From positions 10,201,383-10,265,382 of the forward strand of contig NC_084670.1 in NCBI RefSeq assembly GCF_028389875.1: a DNA stretch of 64,000 bases, in the 5' to 3' direction. Under the pieces are notes generated by a model, which was not told where the DNA came from, made no database searches, and saw nothing but the letters and a program-made list of their open reading frames with translations. The position numbers were made by a program, and so were the translations under genes. Positions 1-10,900 of this stretch are shown here, one piece after another. This DNA is from Rhea pennata. Its lineage: Eukaryota; Chordata; Aves; Rheiformes; Rheidae. Numbering within the stretch: position 1 is the stretch's first letter; the number at the start of each line of letters is the position of its first letter.

Positions 1-2419
1 AGCCAGCCCATGCCCTATAGCACAAAGAGCTTCCAGGGGAAAGGTCTGCCTCTTGCTGGTGGAAGAAAAGTCAGCTCTTTTGGGTACAAGGGTTTTCAAA
101 TGTTTCAGAGGGGGTAGAAATCACAGCTCACCACAGGGATGCAGGCTTAGTTTTTAGCACATTTCAGTGCATTTCAGTTTTTAGCTGGCTATACGTCAGG
201 AAGCAGCCTGGGGCCAGTACCTGTGCTGAACACTGAGGTTCTGGCGGAGGTCTCCCATGCCGGTCCGGCCCTTGGAGCCAGGGCTTGGCACCTCTCAGAC
301 TATGACCTGAAGAAAACAAATTAGCAAGACTCTTTCCACTGGATTGGACCAGTTTTCAACCAAGGAAAAGCTGAAGTGTCATCTTCAGTAGAAAGGCCTC
401 TCTTTTGGCCAGTGTTGAAGTTTTGCTTGAGGCCTGCTTCTTTGCCCCAACAGACTTCAAGCCATGGGGATGTCCCTAGCTGAACACAGTGAGGAATAGC
501 CATTCCTTCACCTTGTCTCCATCCAACTCCAGCCAAAGGGGTTATATTTCTCTCTCCAAAGGATGCTGCTCTCCATAAATCACAACTTAATCAGTATGGA
601 CCACCATCAAGACAGGCAAAGCAACCTAACCTACGAGCGCATTAGGGTGTTGGAAAACAATAATCCAAGAAGGAAACACATTATCTGGCCTTGTTACTTT
701 ACAAAGTAATTTAAATTAATTTTTCCCTAGAGTGGTTAGGGAGCACTGCAACTTGCCCTTGTCTATTCTCTCCGGCTAATGAAGCTTTACCAGAGACTGC
801 TCGTGAATTCCTATTAAGACCTCATCTTAGAGGTTACAGGGCAAAGCAATTTCTGCTCCTGGGAAAGATGCCTATGAATTTATAATTTTAAGTCCATGTT
901 TGATAGGGATTAGCATCTGAGAGGGGTAGAGTGGTGGATAGTGGGGAAAACATTATTTCAATTAGCAGAAGAAAAGCAACTTAACATCTGATTATAGTTT
1001 ACGCTTTTAATTTTCTTCTGTTCTGGTATCTGGAATAATTATTTCCTGAAACCATTCCCCCCACTGAAACAGCCAACACTTTCTATCTCCTCTTGGTCAT
1101 CTTGGTTAAGATTCATGTGTAAATGGTCAATGAACTGGTATTTTTTTCCCCTTTCCATTCTTCTCCTAGACAATGGCCACACTCACAGAAAAATGTGTAC
1201 AAGCAACAGGGATGTCTCCGTTCATCCATCTTCTGTATCCATCAGGATACCTAGCCAAACTGAACAACTTGTGATGTTCCTCTTCATACTAAGGAAGTGC
1301 AGGATTATGAAGACGGGACTATGCTTGATGACTACGCTCACGTTTAGGATCTTGTCCAGCAGCTTGGCATGATGGTTTTACACCAACTCTTCTAGATGGT
1401 CTCCATACCAGTTTTGGGCTGTGTGGGCGACAAAAGGAGTTCACCCATGTCAACCTCCTCAACCTGCAAGCTTCCCTCCTGCAAGCCAGGGAAAGAACAT
1501 CCATACTGCTTAGGATGGGGCACCCCCAAGGCATCTGCTGGAGGACTGTCACCCCACAAAGCCCTGCCTTGTTGCTTCTTCAGTTCTGTTGCTGGATATG
1601 GCCCAGCCTGCCTCTGACCATCTGAGACACCCCCCCAGAATGGTTTCTCCCTCTCACCTTCCTCCCCTTGGATGAGAGAGCAGCCCAGCTTCGGATCACA
1701 AACTGATGCCATGTGATTGGTTTTCAGGGAGGTCCAGGAGCCCTGTGGTTAAGCTTGGACTGCACAACGCTTGCATGGGACAGGGACATCACCCCCGCCC
1801 AGCTAGGCCTCGCTTCCACCTTGCATGATGGGAGTTATAACCAGGAAAAAGTTTAAAGAGATCATGAATGCTCCAGCACGCTCTGGGCAGAGAGCATAGG
1901 CTTCTGCCCTTCTCTCTTCAGCCAGCAAATAGCTTTCACATGAGGGATAAATTAGCCAAGTACCAGCAAGAGTTGGAGGATTGTTCACCTCAGAATAGCA
2001 GCCCTGATGGCCAGAAATTCTCTGCATTCAGAAATTCCCTCTGATCACCCAGTTTCCTCCGACCCTGTAATGACAGATGCTGTTTGCTCCACAGGGACTT
2101 GGCCCTTGCGCTAACCTGTGGTCCAGCTACTTTTTTCTGCCTGATTGGCTTCCTATTTCCTAATGATGATGCAATCAGTTTTTGGATGGGAGATTCCTCA
2201 TGAGAAGGCTTGTTATTATTTAAGGAAGATCATGAAATCCATCCTTAATGAAAGAACAGGAGAAAACCCTTCCACTAAGTTACACTGGAGCCTGAGATTA
2301 TCATTTTTATGGGCTTCCAATCTTTCCTGCCTCATGTCTTATCAGCGAATGCAGCTGGAGGCTTCAAAAAACCCTCCCAGCTTGCTACTGATTTTACGGG
2401 ATGAAGATTAGAGATGATC

Positions 2420-2610
2420 GGATAGTAAATTATTCATTGCATTTGATAGCGCTGGGCAGAAGGGAATATCCAGATAGAATTCAGCCTTCTTCTCCCTTTC
2501 TGTGCCTCGCGTATCGGGGTCCTGACTATCTGCTGCTCCAGCAGGGCCGAGGCACTTTCCCCTGTGCTTAGAAATCATTAGGAGCGGTTTGCCCTCTGAG
2601 CAGACCACAA
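2420..2610. promoter_or_regulatory. Candidate GATA/E-box regulatory cluster upstream of PDZK1IP1
   Basis: Four GATA-type sites lie within about 125 bp: GATAG 2421-2425, TGATAG 2444-2449, AGATAG 2472-2477 and CTATCT 2526-2531. The last is followed after 7 nt by CAG (2539-2541), which on the minus strand reads CTG-N7-AGATAG, the spacing described for TAL1/GATA1 composite sites. A RUNX-type ACCACA sits at 2604-2609. Function is inferred from motif density and the presumed TAL1 neighbourhood. Confidence 0.3.
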
Positions 2611-3280
2611 AGCCAAAGGGGACTAATTAATGCTGGTTCTTCCCATGGCCATAAGGCTAAGTCAGAGGCAGAAGGATTTACTTCTCTCCTTTCAGGGACT
2701 TTAGGGTCACTTGTGGTCATTTGGTTTGATTCCTACCCAACACAGGGCAAGGTGGGACAGATCAGGTGGTTGTTTTCCTAGCCTCAGTTTTTTAAGGCTG
2801 TAAGGCCCGTGGCTGATGTGAATGTGCTGTCAGCCTTGTTAATAGCTGTTAAACCCACCAGCCTGTTTCACCCAAGCAGACAGAAGAGCAGAGAGCTCAG
2901 AAGGACAAAATCGGCCAGTTATGTACAAATAAGCAGCTAGATAGAGGAGAGAGGGCCTCCTAAAAATTAATAAGTGTGAGAAAATTACCGAGACTGTCCT
3001 AGGAAATACTTGCGGACCACAGTGATGTTACTGAGCAGATCTCAAGGAAAAACGAACTGAGTAGCACAGCCCTTGTGTCGGAGCTCAGTCCCAGACACGG
3101 GCACCTGCACTGGCCACTGCCTGGGGGCTTTATGAGCCTGGTCTCCAGCCTGGAGCACTGGGATGTCCCATGTGGCTGGGATGAAGCGCCCTGCAAGACC
3201 ACCCTCGGTGATGCCACAGGGAGACCTGGGCTGGATGGCACGGCTCTGCGTACAGTGGCTGCTGGGCGCCGTGCCACCCT

Positions 3281-3362
3281 CCGAGCATCTGTGGTGGGGT
3301 GTCAGCCAGGTTTTACAATGTCCGAGCATCTGCAGTGGCATATCAGCCAGGTTTTATGTGGT
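3281..3362 (+). repeat. Imperfect tandem duplication, 41-bp unit x2
   Basis: Both units begin CCGAGCATCTG (3281 and 3322) and share the later block TCAGCCAGGTTTTA. They differ at several positions in the middle and at the end. No coding role is seen. Confidence 0.8.
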
Positions 3363-3422
3363 CTGACGGATTGCTTGTTTTAACAAATTGCCCCTCTAGT
3401 GATTCATTAAGGAGTTAAGTGG

Positions 3423-3424
<2 letters not shown>

Positions 3425-3452
<28 letters not shown>
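3425..3452 (+). repeat. Poly-T tract (28 T)
   Basis: This is an uninterrupted homopolymer of 28 T. It could be the antisense poly-A tail of an old retroposed sequence, but I see no target-site duplication or recognisable body next to it. Confidence 0.9.
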
Positions 3453-3457
<5 letters not shown>

Positions 3458-4802
3458 AGCACTGGAAACAAAATGCCTCCAGCAGCAAGCCAGTATCTAG
3501 CAGTATCTAGCTCTACTGTACTAGATCTGAGCGTCACGTGGCCCCTCTTCCAGGGTCCCAGGTCTCAGTCTGTTCCCAGCATGGTTTGGGGAAGATTTCA
3601 TGTTTTAGAAGAATAGCCTGCTCTCAAACCCAACCTGAATTACCACATCTGAAAGGCAGTCACCTCTGTTTTCTCCTCTCCTTGGATTTGCTTGAAATTG
3701 CATGCCCATTTATGTCGCCATTCTGTGTCTGGGGCTTGTTTAGGCACATGGTGCAGACTGGATGGACACACGGAGAAACACCGCCTTGGCCCAGGGACAC
3801 CCCCGGCTGTGAAGGCACCCTGTGTTTTTGGAGCATCATCTCCCACGCATCATACACCACGAGCGAGAGGCCCTGGCACATATGCCAGGTGTCCTCCATC
3901 CTGCTGGGTGCTGCTCCCGTGGGAGAACGTCACTGGGCTTGGGGAACAGCCACGACGGGCACAGCCTCAACGCGAGCCCTGGGGCCCCAGGGTGGGATGA
4001 GCTTGGTGGTCTGGCACCGGGTGAATGTGGGCACAACCCTGGTGCTGCTGTTTCAGGAGAGGAGAGGACAGGGCCGGTGGGGGGTCAGGGATGATCCTTG
4101 CTGTCCTTGCAAAAAAACAGACGGTGCCTGCAGACAGTGACGGCAGCCGGGTTGGTCTGTAATTAAATAACCCATCGCTGAAATAACTAACTCATTGCAG
4201 GGCACGAGTGTCCTGCCAAGCGCAGTCCTGGCTGACCCCACGGAGGAGTCCAGGCTGCAGAAGGGCCTGGCCTGGCCTTGCTCCCCGCGGCGGCAGCGAG
4301 GGCCGTGGCTGCCCCAGGGGTGCCCTTGCGCCGCGCTGGGTTTGCACAGGCAATGCGCAGCCATCAGCGCTTCCCAAGGCTTTCCCCCCGGCGGGTTATT
4401 GCCGGCTTGCTCCAGTGGAAAAAGGCCTTTTGTAGAGAAACATCTCTAATTAGCATCTGCCTGGGGGACTCATCAATTGTCTGGTAAAATGTGTAATAAA
4501 ACACAGAGACTGGTTTCTTTCTTTGCCCTGTGTGTGTGCCAGAAGGGAGCAAATCTCCTGGCTGGACTGCAGTGCTGGAGTGCAGTGAGGGAAGGTCTGA
4601 AAGTCAATATAAAGTGTGGGAATTCTGGGGCAGGTGGGGAGAATATTTATTTTTTTTATCAAAAATGTCAAAAGAGACAACCAAAAATTTTTTGAGCAGT
4701 CATTTAAAAATCAAAATTTTAAAAGGAAAATACAGCCTCCTTTTTAGGGGCTGTTCAGCCTTGTGCTTATCTATTTTTTTTCTTTATTTTTATGACTCTT
4801 TC

Positions 4803-4883
4803 TGAGAGAGGGGGAGGAGATGGAGAGGATGAAGGAGGGAAGGAAGGAAGGAGAAAGGAAGGAAGTAAAGGAGAAAGAAAAAT
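4803..4883 (+). repeat. Purine-rich GGAAG/GGAGA low-complexity tract
   Basis: About 80 bases are almost wholly A and G, with repeated GGAA and GGAG units. Confidence 0.8.
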
Positions 4884-5166
4884 AACTTCCATAAAAACAC
4901 AGAGCTCCACAAAGCTTTTCTAAAAGGAACTAGCATCTGTGTTTTGAGCCATATCACCCAAGAACACCTTTTAGATTCAGGAATGCATTTGAGCAAATGT
5001 TATTTTGGCTAAAAAAGACATTTCTTTGTTAAAAAAAAAATTGGAGCACATCAGCATAAATGCTGAGATACCGAGATCTGGTTTTGTACAAGACCTGCTG
5101 CATGGGCAACTACTTCTATGAGTCCTTGGGAGAGAACTGACCTGAGGCTGCCTCCAGTCGCACTTT

Positions 5167-5240
5167 GACTAGTTGCTTGGCTGCAGGGGTGACTTTCTTC
5201 CTTCTGTGCCTCAGTTTCCCTTACTTGCAAAATGTGCCTG
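5167..5240 (+). repeat. MIR-like SINE core
   Basis: An ACTAG-type start is followed by a CT-rich stretch, then GTGCCTCAGTTTCCC (5206-5220) and a TTGCAAAATG-like block. This is the order of the conserved MIR core (CTCAGTTTCC then TGTAAAATG). The element is diverged, as expected for an old amniote SINE. It was matched from memory of the consensus. Confidence 0.55.
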
Positions 5241-5712
5241 AAAGGGTTTGTCTCACCACAGCTGTGTACAGCTGAGGACCTAAATGTGAGGGACAGTGAG
5301 ATTTCTCGGAGCATTGCAGTGGGAAATTACAGCTTCCCTTCTCTGCTGGTCCCAAGCTGCACGTTGCTGTGGTGAGAATTATACAATCAGGGATCAGAGG
5401 GCAAATTATTGTTATATGTCACAGCAGCCCTGCATTCATCTCTGCCTGTCACATCCCCACCACATGCCCTAAGAAACGTGACCAGTAGGTGTGCTGCTGG
5501 GACATCCCTGTTCTTTGAATATGAGCCAGGCACCATCCAGGGTCCCCTGGTCCCCTGGAGCTGAGCTGAACCTGGTAGACGAGATGTCCTGGAGTAGATA
5601 TGAATCTCTCCTGTTCATGTCTCAGACACTGTTTGTTTTTTTTTGTTTGCTTGTTTGTTTTCTTTATCCCTGAGAGTGCCACAGGACTGGGGGGTTTATG
5701 TTTGGTGACTTG

Positions 5713-5751
5713 ATTTTTTTTTTCTTTTTCTTTTTTTTTTCTTTTTTTTTT
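5713..5751 (+). repeat. Poly-pyrimidine (T-rich) tract
   Basis: Runs of T are interrupted only by single C bases. Confidence 0.85.
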
Positions 5752-7123
5752 GGATGGATTTGTGCTGAGAGGTGATCAACAAATAACTACCAAAGAGCAC
5801 AAGCTCTGCATGCTTTCCCTGAATGGATGAAGTTCAAATAAGTCATTAAGAAACCAAACTTCACTTTCGTTTTTACATCTTCACAAGCCAACCCATTCCT
5901 TATTATTTGTAACTGAATGGCTTTTACAAGACTTTATTATGGGCAGGTCCCTGTTATACCTTATCCTTCTCAGGAATAGCCCAAGGAAGTTCCTTGCTGT
6001 GAAGAGTTTGTCAGCAAAAAACTATCAGGGCGAGGCAATAGGATCACCTCACTTTGCGAGTGGGCATTTGGGCACAGAAAGATGGGTGACACACAGGAAT
6101 TTGGGAGAGAGTTAGGAGCTAGCCTTCAATCTTGGACTTCTCAGGCCAGCTCAAGCTCCTTTCTGGGATAAATAACATTACTTTAGACCCAGAAGAAAGA
6201 AAAGGAATGAACAGGGGAAGCCTAGCATCTCTTACACCATCAACTACATATTCCTGAGGGTACTGCTTGTTTCCACATGGGTCCCTCTTTGGTGAAGGGC
6301 AGTATGAGAAGAAGTTTATGCTGAATTGAAGCTGTGCGTCCTAACCTCTTGGCTCTTCCTGTGACTCTTCTCTCCTGCCATCTCCGCAGCCCCCTCTACA
6401 TTTCACGCAGGCTCTCAGCCTAGGTGGGAGCTTCCATGGACGGTTCACCAGCTCTGGAGCTGAAGAGCATGAGTTGCTGCAATCCCGTGCCTGTGTCAGG
6501 ACCCGTGGCCCAGCTGGGGTCCTTGTGTGGTGAAGGATGAGATCCAGAAAACGAGAGTTCAGGCGCTGCCGACTGAGCCAAAGGGAGCGTTCAGTGACCC
6601 AGGGTGGGCTTTGCCTTGTGGAAAGGCTCTGAGATACACCAAGGAGAGCACTAAAAATGAAACCACTGCCTCACAATTTTAAAATTTCCTTAGGGAGTAA
6701 CTGCAGTTGCACAGCCATGAAGCCAAATAGCTTTTATTTTCCTGCAGTGTAAGTTTGTCAGCCATCCAAATCCTGCATGTGCTAGAAATCTGCTTAACTC
6801 GAGACCTGGAATAGTATCGTATGCCTTCCCCCGTCCCGCAGCATGTGCGCAGCTCCCTCCAAAGGGAGCTTGCCAGCTGTAAGACGTCAGCTGTAATGTT
6901 GTTATCTGTCACAGTTAATCATGTGTTTCTACCTCTTCTGGTGTCAAAAAAATTTTGGAAACAGCCCTAAAGGCTCAATAAAATGAGCTCTGTGTTTACT
7001 ATGTTTAATGATTCCTGTAATAATCTCGATTTAACAAGGCGTGTGATGTGGGAGGGAGTAATCAGTGTCGAGTGCGGCTGAACCGAGGGATGTTTTTAAG
7101 CCATGAATCTATTTCCCTGGGTT

Positions 7124-7132
7124 GTTAATAAC
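7124..7132 (+). promoter_or_regulatory. HNF1-like half-site upstream of PDZK1IP1
   Basis: GTTAATAAC lies about 600 bp before the PDZK1IP1 start codon and resembles the 5' half of the HNF1 consensus GTTAATNATTAAC. PDZK1IP1 is a kidney-proximal-tubule gene in mammals, which makes an HNF1 input plausible, but a short AT-rich word like this is also common by chance. Confidence 0.25.
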
Positions 7133-7199
7133 GCTGCCTGAAAAGCAAAGAACTGTTTCTCTCCCACCTATGCCTTGGTTTGCTTTTCCCTCCTCATTT

Positions 7200-7900
7200 C
7201 ACTCAGGCTGGGCAGCAAACGGAGCCCGCTGGCGCTCGGACGACTCTCGGGCCGTGCTCCCAGCCCCGGGACCTGCCTGGCAGCACGAAGCCTGGTCGGG
7301 TCTCGCCAGGAGCGCACGTTTGCGGTCCCCCCCTTCGGGATGGGGGTGAGCCGCCGGGTAACTGCCCTTCGGGGGCGGGATTTCAGGTCCCGTCGGTTGG
7401 ACCGCATTCCCGAAACTCCCCAGCCCCGTGCTGGCTACTGGAGAGATTTTGCCGGTCGGGGTGTTTTATCGTGTTCTGTTCTCCCCTGCCCTCCCCACCC
7501 CCTTCTCCAAGCCCTGAGGGAAGTGTCAGGTTCAAGTCACCTGCCCCCAAAATTCCCAGGCAGCCCGTGCTGGGCAGGGCGGGCGGAGGCACCTCCCGGG
7601 GCAGGGCTGCAATAGGCAGGTGTCAGCATCGGCCTCCCGCGACGCGTTTGATAATTCACCCGGCGCTCGCTGCCGCGGGAGGGCTCCGGCGCCCGGCGAG
7701 CAGCGCCCGCGCCCGCCCGCCGGCATGCCCGCCCGCCGGCTCGCCGCCCCGTGCCTGCTCCTGCTCCTGCTCCTGCTGCTGGAGCCCGGCTCGTGTCAGG
7801 AAGGTGAGCGCCCATCGCTCCGGCTCGGCTCCCCGGGGAAACCGAGGCGCGGGGAGCCGGGGGCAGGTGGCCGAGGGGCACCCCGAAAGAGCTCTCTGGG
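7200..7900 (+). promoter_or_regulatory. CpG-rich promoter and first exon region of PDZK1IP1
   Basis: This 700-bp stretch is much richer in G+C and CpG than its neighbours (for example GACGACTCTCGGGCCG near 7240 and CCCGCGACGCG near 7640), and it spans the ATG at 7725 and the first donor at 7804. No clear TATA box is seen near the start codon, as is common for CpG-island promoters. The transcription start site is not fixed by sequence alone. Confidence 0.7.
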
Positions 7901-10900
7901 GGAGCGTCCTGGTTTTGGCTTTGGCTTCGCGGTAGTGGGGGCAGAGGAGAGGTTTGGTGCTCATCAGGCTGCGAAATCTTGCTGGAAACGAAGAGCAGAT
8001 AGTTTTTCCCTGTTTAGTTCAGCACTGACACTCTTGGCAGAGATTTATCTCACCTAGTTACTCAGAGGTAAAAACAACTCTGATTTATCTCCAGCAGGAC
8101 TGTGCACTGCGATGAGTATTTTGTTCTCTTAAGGCTTGTTATTTTTTCTTCTTTTTTTCTTTTCTTTTCTCTTCTCATTCTTCCACAAAAATGCATTGTG
8201 CTTGCTTGCTTTTCCTGTTCATTGAAACCTCATATATTCTCTTGTTAATCTTTAATGTCGATCATTGTTGAGGTGCCAGGAGGAAATATTTTCCTCTGCA
8301 AACTGTGCTTCCATTCCCTTCCTGAAGACTTGATAGAGAAATTTCCTATCACTGTGACAGTAGTTTTATGCCATTCATGAAAGAACATAAATCAGGAATA
8401 ATTAAAACTAATCAGATCCTTGCAAAGTCCTGGAAAATTCCCTCCCCCTTTCTCCTTCTGATGCCCCAACCTTGACTGCTCTTCCTGTATTTGTTTACTA
8501 ACTTGCTAAGGATTTAACAGTGTGGGGTCTCCACCGTCAGCAGGATTAAAAGTTTAGCTGTTGCCTTGAAGGAAAAAAGCCTTTAGCAAGGGTTTAGAGC
8601 CTGGTACAACCTTCTCAGACGTGACAAACCACAGGCAACGGCTGATGTTTTCCGAGCACTAGAGGAGGATGCATCAAAACACGTGTACGTTCATTCAAAC
8701 AACCCTTGATTACAAAAGAGTCAGCATGGGCAAGAGCATATATTGACACTGGTGTTTTTCTTGATCTTGTTTGTGCCTTCAGGTGCGTGGGCACCGGTAT
8801 GTTGATGAGCACAGGGGTTACACCCTGCATTGCCTAATTTGGCTTCGAAGTTCTTGTCCAAGGAAAAAAAAACTTGCCCCAATTGCCTCCGGGCTGAAAG
8901 CAGAGGAGGTGGAAGGGCCATAAGGCATCCTCGCCTGGGAGTATCATCCCTGCTAAGGAATTTTTGGGGGAACGTAGTTCTGCTTCTGCAGGCAAGAGTA
9001 ATTATTTCTGCTGTTCCTTCTCAGCAAGATAGCAAGGTGTATTGCCTTTTGTGTTGTCTTGCAACACCTCTTCCCAGCGGTGTGCTTTGTGTGGATGTGT
9101 CTCAGGGCCCGCCAGGCAAGGCTGAGATTTGCATAGTTCCTTCCTGATAAGATTGCAGCCACCTGACTTTTGCTCCTGTCTCTGCCTGGTTGCTGCTCCT
9201 TCTTTAATATGCCTGTGCAACCTCCTTGTGCCCACCAGGGCATTTCGGCCTGATGCGGCGGGTATTCGACATTTCCACTGCCATATTCCTCCTTGGTGCC
9301 AGCCTCAATGCAGGGGTCACAAGCCAGGGGAGGCTTGAGGGGAACAGCGCAGGACCCACAAACCTGGTCCAAGGGCATGGGCTGATGGAGGAGGCGAGTG
9401 GGGAGACCCTTTTCCCACCATGAGAGCCTCCCCCCCCCATAGGCTTCGAGATGGGAAGGGAGTAATTTCGGCTTGGAGTGCATCTCAGCAGCAAGGAGGT
9501 GAACCTGGCTGTTGAAGCAGGACTTCTTTAGCCTCCGGGGCTGAGGGCAAACTTCAGGCAAGGCAAGGCTTTTCCCTGGGCTGGGGCAGGCTCTCTGGGA
9601 CATGTGCAGCATGTCGCCATGCCGCCTGTGTGGACATTGCTGCCTTCTGCTTGATTTACTTTCGGTGAAACAATCCGAGAAGGGCCCAGCCCAGGCGCCT
9701 GTGCTCAGGACTTGTGACTGCTCCACTCACGTTTAAATCCTTGGCTCCTCAGTTCCCCCTGCAGCAGTGCTTTCTGAGGTCTCTCAAAAGCAGCCCCACC
9801 TGATCTAGGTTTGAGTTTTTCCCCTTTGGCTTTGGATGCTCTGAAGTCTCATGAAAACAGCTGCTTGAGTGAGATTTCCCTTGAAAAAAAAAAAACCCAC
9901 ACAGTACCTCCCAAGACTAGCTGGCTAGAGGAAGTTTCCTGCCCATTTATCTTCTTACCTCCTTTGCTGAGAGATCAAGAGATGCAAGTTTTGAGATTTC
10001 GGTCACCACTGAATATGGGTATATCTAGATTGGCCTTGAACTCCCTTTACCCCAGCAGCAACCTCACTGAGGACTGGATCCAAGCATCGCTTCCTAGGCT
10101 CAGATGGAAAACGCTGGCCCCGGCAGGAAAAATAAAACACAAATAATGAATAAATCTGGCAGCGATGACAGCCAAGGACAGGGCAAAGAAGGAAACAGAG
10201 CAGGCCAAACCTAAAGGCGGTTTTCAGGAGTATGCTTGAGGCTGCACCCTTGTGTGGGCAGCCAAGGCAGGACCTTCTCCTCCATGCCAGATACCCCGGA
10301 ACAATGCCCAAGTCCTGCTCCTCCCTCCAACACCTCTCATCTCTTTGTTATTGGTAACAACAGCCTGCTGATGCAAGGGGATTTCAGCTGAAGCACACTG
10401 ATACAAGAGGGAATTTCCGTCTGCATTCCTCTGAGCAGAGTTTGGCCCTAGGACTCATCAGTAAACACATCTAAGTGTCACTGCCGGCTTGCTCGAGCGA
10501 GGGCTTACTGCTATTGTTCTGCGACTCCGGCTGGCCGGGGCTGCTCCCATGCCTGGTAAGCCCAGGGTGTTTCCAGTTCCCCAAGTAGCAGTGAGTCAGC
10601 TGCCCACCCGCGGCGGCCCCAAGGGTTTGCCTGCCAAGCAGCAGTCCCGACTGCAGGAGATGGGCAAGGAGTGATATACTCTGGGGCTGCATGTATTTGC
10701 TCTGTTTTCTAATCTGAGTTGCACTTCATGGTTTCACCACCATGAGAAAAACAGTTCCTTGTTGGTCGTGGTGTATGTTGTTTTTAATAAAAGCCAAGAT
10801 CCTCTTGCAATAGCATGATCTGAGGATCTGGCACTCTTAAAGAAGACAATCCCCCTTCCCCCAAAGAGACCAAAGAGATGAGATAGCTGTCAGCAGCAGA

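Larger units (their letters stand above)
1..7200. other. Non-coding 5' flank of PDZK1IP1
   Basis: No protein-coding exon is recognisable here on either strand. The stretch holds simple repeats (28 T at 3425-3452, a GGAAG-rich tract near 4803-4883, a pyrimidine tract at 5713-5751), a 41-bp tandem duplication at 3281-3362, a MIR-like core at 5167-5240 and a GATA-rich cluster at 2420-2610. By known vertebrate gene order TAL1 lies upstream of PDZK1IP1 in the same orientation, so this is probably the TAL1 to PDZK1IP1 interval. That placement is inferred, because no TAL1 exon is present. Confidence 0.6.

Noticed and set aside
3538-4140. 200-codon open frame on the plus strand
   Set aside because: It begins with GTG, not ATG, in a GC-rich stretch where several frames are open on both strands, and the product shows no recognisable domain.
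4140-4500. TAATTA-rich block with a CATCTG E-box as a conserved element
   Set aside because: It looks possible by eye, but AT-rich homeodomain-type words are too common to support a call without an alignment.
7180-7935. 251-codon open frame over the CpG-rich promoter
   Set aside because: It is a by-product of high G+C. Its frame differs from the real PDZK1IP1 exon 1 and its composition is Pro/Arg/Ser-rich without a domain.
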